A DNA stretch of 64,000 bases from Cricetomys ansorgei (Eukaryota; Chordata; Mammalia; Rodentia; Nesomyidae), in assembly GCA_026225945.1 (NCBI GenBank), contig JAMJFZ010001258.1, positions 12,755,001 through 12,819,000 on the forward strand, read 5' to 3'. The notes below the pieces were generated by a model. The model made no database searches and was not told where the DNA came from. It saw only the letters and a program-made list of their open reading frames with translations. A program made the translations under genes and the position numbers. Shown here one piece after another: positions 57,826 to 64,000 of this stretch (the stretch's first letter is position 1; the number at the start of each line of letters is the position of its first letter).

Positions 57826-58234
57826 TTGACACATGAGCTGCATGACCTTGGATAAGTGACTTAACCTCATGGGCCCTTTTTTCAGCTATGAGAGATGCAT
57901 CTGATTTATATAAACCCTGTATTCTGTGACTCACCGTGGAAGGATGCTGCAGGGTGTGATGGGATACGGCCCACTACGTATACTGGGTCAACTACCCGGC
58001 ACCATGGTCATATGTCAGTATGAACCACTGTTTCCACGTCACCATGGACTCTAGGGCACTCCAGACCGGGTATCAAATGTTCTACCTGGCACTCAGCTGG
58101 TGGCTTGTGTGTGAGCACTTCCCTGAAGCAGGAGACAGCACACCCAGAGAATGGAGGCAGATGCCTTGACAAGCTCTGGTGGTTGGGGTGGGCAGAGCCC
58201 CTGTTGCCCGGATACCGTCAGATACTAGCATTTG

Positions 58235-58320
58235 GGGGCAGGGGCGTGGCCAGCGAAGCACATGCCTAGCATGCACAAAGTGCTGGTTCAACCCCCAGTA
58301 CCACACTACCACATAAACAG
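58235..58320 (+). mobile_element. ID-like SINE
   Basis: GCACATGCCTAGCATGCACA and GGTTCAACCCCCAGTACCAC are the tRNA-Ala-like ID body. It is diverged and not a functional tRNA. Confidence 0.65.
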
Positions 58321-59367
58321 ATTGCTTATGTTGGCTGTAGACAACCTAAGTCACAGTGGGCACCCAGGAGTTATCAGTGTTTGCATGAAACTACTTACTA
58401 AAAACCCAGGAGAAACAGCTAATGTGGAGATGAAAGGAGAAGGAATGAGAGAGTGGATGGAGAGAGAGAGAGAGACAGACGGGGCTAGGAAGAGGACTCA
58501 CTGGAAATGTTGCTGAGCTGAGGCTCAGGAGCAGCTGGAAGCCGCTAGACCCAGCCTAAGAATGTCTTCTCCCTTCCTCTCCAGCACTCTGCAGGAGCAG
58601 CTGTGGGCAGCCAGCAGGCTTCAAATAACTGTCCTAACGGAGGGTCAGCTGTGCAAGGCCCCGAAATAGCTGCAACTCGAGACTCAGAGCACCCATCACA
58701 GGGCAGAGGCGAAGGACCTCTGAGTGAGCTAACGTGGAGATGGGGCACAGCTGTGTCCAGCCCCCAACTCCAAGAGAACACCTTGAGACTCTCCCAAGAC
58801 GAGGGTACCCTGGAGCCACAAGCCATGGATGGCCACACATTTGGAAGCAACAGGTTACGTCATCAGTGCTGGAGACAGGCTGCCAGCTTGGGAGGGGGGA
58901 GTGATGGAGGCAGGGGTAGCTGAAGGCCTGGAACGAGCTGTTCAGCCATCCTGCTGCACGTCCCTCCAGGTCTTTGGTGCCTGCCAGTTCTGGTGCCCAG
59001 CACTGGTTCTGGTCCAGAGCAGGAATCACCAGGCCCTGCAAGGGTAGGGCTGTTAGTACCCTCATGTACTGACCCACAGGCAGAAGGGAAGCCTGGACCT
59101 GGGTCCTGGGAATCAGCAGGCAGCTAGTTTAGGCTTAGAGGCAGGCAGAATCCGAATTAGACCCCGTTACAAGAATCTTGGCATCTCAGGTTGGTTAGGA
59201 CCTCAAAGGAAGTAAGGAGGTAAGAGACTAGGCAACCCATACACTTCTGCCAAGTTCCCACTCAGCCTTGCCTACAATGCCCCTGGGCACAGGAAGCTCA
59301 CCACCTCAAAAACCTCCTGGCCCCTATGTCTGTATAACTCCAACCGTCAAAAGCAGCTTTCCTTGGG

Positions 59368-59570
59368 TGGGGCACAGCTCAGTTGGTCCAGTGTTTGCCT
59401 AGAATGCACAAAGGCCTAACCAGCCAGGCACGGTGCTGTACTCCCGTAACCCCTGAGCTCCTGGAATGGAGACAGAAGCATCAGAAGTTCAAGACCATCC
59501 ATCCTGCACTACGTAATGACTCTGAAGTCAGCCTAGGTTACATGAAACCTTGTCTTGCAAAAGAAAAGCT
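59368..59570 (+). mobile_element. B4 SINE
   Basis: An ID-like head (CAGCTCAGTTGGTCCAGTGT, TGCCTAGAATGCACAAAGGC) then a B1-like half (GCCAGGCACGGTGCTGTACT, AAACCTTGTCTTGCAAAAGA). Confidence 0.75.
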
Positions 59571-60726
59571 TTCCTGGTTTGGATTCTTGTGTACAGATCA
59601 TTCCTCAGGGCCCCTTATGAGTCTCTTCTCTGGAATAAATGTCACCTTGAGAATAAGGCTCTCCAACCCACGTTGCAGAAGTTTATTTTTAGTTAGGTTT
59701 AAAATGGTTGTTTTGTGCACTTTTGGGGAAAGGGCTGCCTAGATCTTAGCATTTGTATTATCTGCAGTTTGGCTTTATGTAAAAGATGTTTGATTACTCA
59801 TGATCTGCACATGCTCACTGCTCCCTGGCAGAGCCAGAATCAATAAAACACCTGAGAAGCTTAGGTATCACTAAAAATCCCAAAGATGAGACAAGTGCTC
59901 AGGGTTCTACTGTCTAGGATGGTGCTTGCCATGATGGTGGGTCCCTCTGCTGAGGTCTGGCAGGGTTTGCACCTATGAATATGCCTCCTTGTCTTCCTGC
60001 TGAGCAACACAATAGGTGTATAACAATAAACCCAGGCTGAGGTGCTCATCCTCTGTTTTGGAGAGGGTCAAGGAAGGACTTGCCTAGGCAGCAGGAGACA
60101 GCCGGTGAAAGGCACATGGGGTGTAATCTTGCTGGCAAGTTCACGGCAATCAATCTGAGCCGGGCCATGGGTAACGTGGCCTGGTGACAAGAGCCAAGGG
60201 CCAGCTCTCACTCAGAGGCCACCCAGCCCTGCCACACATAACTAGCGGCACAGGGTCACCAAGGCCGGGTCCTGGCACTGGCACAGGGGCTCCTTTTGAA
60301 GCTGGGCCACCACGAGCCCAGACTCTTGTTTGTTTGAATTCTCACACCCGCAGGACTGGGTAATCTCTAACCACAGGGCTGCAGCAGCCAGCCCCTGTTT
60401 GGAAAGCACTGCCAGCACATTTACTGTCTCCATAAACATCCTCCTGCTGGTTTGCCTCTGACCCAGGCAGGGGAAGGAGCCGTGGAGGCGGCACACAGCT
60501 CAGATGGACCAAGGCTTTCTCAACCCTCTGGGCAGTACCCTGAAAACCACACTGGCCTCCACCCTCTCCCTTTAAACTCAACTACGGGCAGCCCAGAAGA
60601 AACAAACATGATTTCCGAGGCCACCGAGGGAAGAGTAGAGTGTTCCAGAATACTCCAAGTCAGACTCCTCGGTTGAATTGTGGAGCCAGAAGCTCCTAGA
60701 ATCATTTGATGTAGTGGCTCTTAAGC

Positions 60727-60812
60727 TTTTGTTTTGTTTGTTTGTTTTGGTTGTTGGCTTTGGTTTTGTGTTTTTAGTTTTTGAGACAGGATTTTGTATC
60801 CTAGGCTAGCCA
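60727..60812 (-). mobile_element. B1 fragment with T-rich tail, reverse orientation
   Basis: A (GTTT)n-like stretch then TTTTTGAGACAGGATTTTGT and ATCCTAGGCTAGCC. Confidence 0.65.
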
Positions 60813-61794
60813 CCACAAGTGTTCGTTTTCAAGGTAGGGGTCTCTTTGTGCCAGTATCACCAGACACTGTGGCTGGCAGATGGGCACCATGTCCCTGTCT
60901 CCCACGCCTCTGCATTTTGCTGTCTCAGAGATGTCCGGGGGGCGGGGGGAACAGGGTTCCAGAGAACCCCACCAGAGAACCACAGACCTTATCACAGGAA
61001 ACTTAAGATTGCATGGTTTTCCTTTACGTTAGAAGACTCGCATGGAGTTTTCTATTTGGTGATGGTGACTGTGGCAGATATGGCAAATTGGGTATTCTTT
61101 TTTAACCTAAAGAGGTGAGCACTTCGCACACTGTAAGCATGCTCCTACATCTGTGAGCCTCTGCAGACACTTGCGAGCTAAGTGGGACATGTATAATTAT
61201 GCCCAAGTAATCCAGAGGCTAAGGCAAGAGATGCAGGGAACTTCCCACAGCTCACAAGCACCTGGGGCAGGTCTTGATTTGGTGGCTCTCTCCTGTTTCC
61301 GAAATGAGGGCCTGGTCCCCAGTTCTGCAGGACCAGCTCCTCCCTCCCCTCAGGTCCCACTAATACCTCTCACCCCTGCAGCAGGTCACCCCTAGAACTA
61401 CATCTGAAGAGACACTGGGTGAAAATGTGGCACTGCATTTTCTGTATGTGACCGACAGTCCAGGTTTGGCAATCTCATAGATGTGATCTCATGCTGCCTG
61501 GGTCAGTCTGTTCTGAGACAGGAGAGCCGGACAAAGCCCTTGAGAACTTGTGAAGAACATTAGGCAGTCAGTCTGCCCTCAAAACCGAACCAGATACTCT
61601 GGGACCCCGTTACCTCTTTCTCAGACCAACACTGCTGGAGCTCTGGTAACCTCCTCCGCACAACATGAGTGGGTGATCCTATCTGCCTTGAACTCTTACC
61701 CACCCTGTTCTGGACACAGCAGGTCCTCCGCGACCACCTGGAGGTGGGCATTCAGACTTAAGAGGAAGCACAGATGGACTCACAGCTAGAGAGG

Positions 61795-61890
61795 CTGCAA
61801 GTTCAAACAAGCCACTACCAGCTGCATGACCTCGGGCGAACTAGACCTCTCTCCAAAATGCATACAATAACACCTTTCCTGTGTAGAGGA
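61795..61890 (+). mobile_element. MIR remnant
   Basis: AGCTGCATGACCTCGGGCGA and the following CTAGACCTCTCTCC match the MIR core. Confidence 0.55.
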
Positions 61891-62129
61891 TGCATGCCAC
61901 CTTAGAAAGCAGGGCAATGCACCACACAAACCACGTAGACCTGCACACGATCCAGGTGTTCAGGGGAGGTGTGTCGGCCTGCACAAGGGAAGGCAGGAAA
62001 GAAGTCCAGATGGAGTTGCAGAGGGTTGGTGCCTGGGCCATGACACGATTGGCAGGACTGGAGGCGCAAAGAAAAAGAAAATGCCTGCAGGAGTCCCTGC
62101 AGAAAGACAGTAAGACTTGGGGGTAGATG

Positions 62130-62246
62130 CATTGGATTTGAAAGAGGGTCTCATGTAGCCCAGGCTGGCTTCAAACTCGACACGATCTGTGTCCGACTTC
62201 ATCTCCCGCCTCTGCTTCCCATGTGTCTGCACCACCACACCTGGCT
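62130..62246 (-). mobile_element. B1 SINE, reverse orientation
   Basis: GAGGGTCTCATGTAGCCCAG, GCTGGCTTCAAACTCGACAC and CACCACCACACCTGGCTGAG. Confidence 0.8.
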
Positions 62247-63217
62247 GAGTTATTCTTTTTATGTGAAAAGGAAAGGCAAGCTGTCAGGGAAGACGAAACC
62301 CCGTTTGAGCAGAGCATTCCCAATGGTCTCCCTTATCCCAAGACTGGTGCAGGCTACTTAATTGCATCTGACCCCTTGAATCCAGCAGCTAAGGCTGAGC
62401 ATACATATCGGTTAACCGGGGAAGCAGCAACACCACCCAGGTGGCAGCACGGCCCTCAGCTGTGGGTGGCACACACTCAGAACACCTGGCACAGGACGCA
62501 GCCCCAGCCCTTGTCTTAGGGGGCTGAGAAAGCTCTCGATGCTGGGCTGCAAAGCTGGACCACTGCCCAGGATAAAAACCCCCTTAGAAGCTGGCCCAAA
62601 GCCACCTGAGCCTCCATGAAGAGCCTTCCCACCCCAGCAGACAGGTGAGGCTTTCCACCCAGACCTAGAAGTAAGCTTCAGGGAGAAGGGTAGGGGGGCC
62701 CGAACCCTTGCGAGCCCCCACTTCCAACCCTGCCGAGGCTTTGCAGCTACCACTCCGATGTGGCACCAGGTCTGCTCACACTGGCCTCGTGTCCGGATTG
62801 GCTGGGGCACCTAAATTCCAGACCTTCCCCACGCCTCCTTGGGCCTGGCACCCTCCGCTATCAGTCACGGTTTCTCCTACTAAATACCCACACAGCACAG
62901 GACATTTAACTCAGAGCACCCTCTCCGTGTGCCCGGTTGTGCACAGCCCTCAGTGCCACAGCGGCCCTTGTTCTCGCTCCCTTCCAGGGCAGGAACCCCT
63001 GTTGGCACAGAATGGGAGTGAGCCACTTCTCAGCTGTGATATGGCATGTCCCTAGGTGTAAAGCTTCACGGTCAGAGCTGGGTTCCCAATGCTGTTCTCC
63101 CTTCTCTGCAGAGAGCCCAGGCCAGGGCAGGCACAGACAGCACGATGTCCAGGAGACCTTGGGACTGGAGTCTGGGCTCCCCAGGCTTTTGCAAGATCAT
63201 AGCTGCTTTTTCCAACT

Positions 63218-63330
63218 TTTTTCTTTTGGGGGACACAAAGTCTCAATGTAGTCCAGGCTGGCCTTGAACTCAACAATCCTCCTGCCTCAGCCTCCTAAGT
63301 GCTGAGATTACAGGCCTGTGTTCCACACCA
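63218..63330 (-). mobile_element. B1 SINE, reverse orientation
   Basis: AGTCTCAATGTAGTCCAGGC, TGGCCTTGAACTCAACAATC and TGCTGAGATTACAGGCCTGT. Confidence 0.82.
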
Positions 63331-63870
63331 AGTTAACATTTCTAAGAGAAGCAAGGAGACCATGAGAAACTAGGATAGGAGTTTATCTGTTCTAGTATTA
63401 ATCACCCAATAAAACTTGTGTTTATTTGGTTGCTGGCAGGCCCTTCTTCCTGGAGGTAGGAAGCTGTTATTCTTGGAGATAGGTCTGGGCCAGGGCACTC
63501 ACAGGAAAGAGGGTGAGCTACTGAGCTCCAGCGCATGGGGAAATGGACGGAAGGGCCTGGAGTCGGCCTGCAAACTGTGCCTGGACAATAGTGAAGGAGG
63601 GGAAGACCCCAGCCTCTGGATTTCTTCAGGGACACAGCCCATCCATCTGTGGGCTGGCTCTAATACCTACTGTGTGCATACCTCCTACATACACACTCTC
63701 CTGCTCTGAAGCAGGCCAGGTAAGGTGGAGGCTTTGGTTCCACACAGAAGCTGGAGGAAACAGGGGTGATTCTGATTCTGGAGGAAGTTCCTAAAGGCCA
63801 AATAATCTTTGGGGGAAAATCACCCCATGAAAGACTGGCCCATCTCTAGAGCTACCAAGAAAGGGAACAA

Positions 63871-64000
63871 CTTTCTTTTCTTTCTTTCTTTTTTTTTTTG
63901 ATTTTTTGAGACAGGGTTTCTCTGTTGTAACTCTCTGGCCGTCCTGGAACCCACTCTGTAGACCAGGCTGGCCTCGAACTCACAGAAATCTGCCTGCCTC
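63871..64000 (-). mobile_element. B1 SINE, reverse orientation, cut by window end
   Basis: A T-rich tail then TTTTGAGACAGGGTTTCTCT, GTAGACCAGGCTGGCCTCGA and AATCTGCCTGCCTC. A close B1 match, truncated by the window edge. Confidence 0.92.

Larger units (their letters stand above)
57565..57905 (+). mobile_element. MIR interrupted by a B1 insertion
   Basis: The MIR left half (AGCCTGGGTTCAAATCTTGA, to about 57616) and right half (GCATGACCTTGGATAAGTGA, from about 57826) are separated by a (CCTT)n tract and a reversed B1. Confidence 0.7.
54623..64000 (-). other. Neurl1: Neurl1 intron (continues past window end)
   Basis: 9.4 kb upstream of the NHR2 exon on the minus strand. No NHR1-coding segment was found, so the 5' exons lie to the right. 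It contains B4, B1, ID and MIR elements listed separately, a (CCTT)n tract (57619-57656), and a nested B1-in-MIR (57565-57905). The remaining sequence shows no recognisable gene. Confidence 0.85.

Noticed and set aside
58235..58320. tRNA-like sequence
   Set aside because: It is the tRNA-derived body of an ID SINE. The box sequences are diverged and no complete cloverleaf can be drawn with confidence.

Overview
The window is a piece of a muroid rodent nuclear genome. Interrupted genes have canonical GT/AG splice sites, CpG is depleted outside one island, and the non-coding DNA is full of rodent B1, B2/B3, B4 and ID-type SINEs plus an L1 3' fragment and older MIR/L2 remnants. Species cannot be fixed from the sequence alone; there is no long run of recent rat-type ID elements.

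Two protein-coding genes lie tail to tail. On the + strand, positions 1 to about 47,090 hold the 3' two thirds of Sh3pxd2a (Tks5/FISH), the five-SH3 scaffold of podosomes and invadopodia. Seven coding exons are placed by splice sites, reading phase and protein motifs: 20273-20386, 23910-23993 (an 84-bp cassette), 28519-28636, 33111-33445, 34605-34654, 37075-37194 and 38015-39964. Together they encode about 923 residues, from the second half of SH3-1 to the C-terminus. The PX domain and the first half of SH3-1 must lie upstream of the window. A long 3' UTR (39965 to about 47,090) ends at an AATAAA.

On the - strand, from about 47,800 up to beyond the right edge, are the last three coding exons of Neurl1 (Neurl1a in mouse), a Neuralized E3 ubiquitin ligase: the NHR2 exon (53933-54622), a Ser/Pro linker exon (50694-50840) and the C-terminal RING exon (49680-49918). 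They encode about 358 residues. Its N-terminus and NHR1 domain lie to the right of the window; 54623-64000 is intron. The SH3PXD2A/NEURL1 convergent pair is also adjacent in human (10q24), which supports both calls.

Layout: 1-20272 large Sh3pxd2a intron; 20273-39964 Sh3pxd2a exons and introns; 39965-47090 its 3' UTR; about 0.7 kb between the two genes; 47800-49679 Neurl1 3' UTR; 49680-54622 Neurl1 exons; 54623-64000 Neurl1 intron. The two genes are physical neighbours and nothing in the sequence ties their functions together. I found no novel gene system. The observations most worth checking are the regulated-looking basic cassette exon, a 292-codon antisense intronic ORF with an ideal Kozak start, two unusual minisatellites, an intragenic CpG island over the Neurl1 NHR2 exon, and several palindromic or clustered regulatory motifs.
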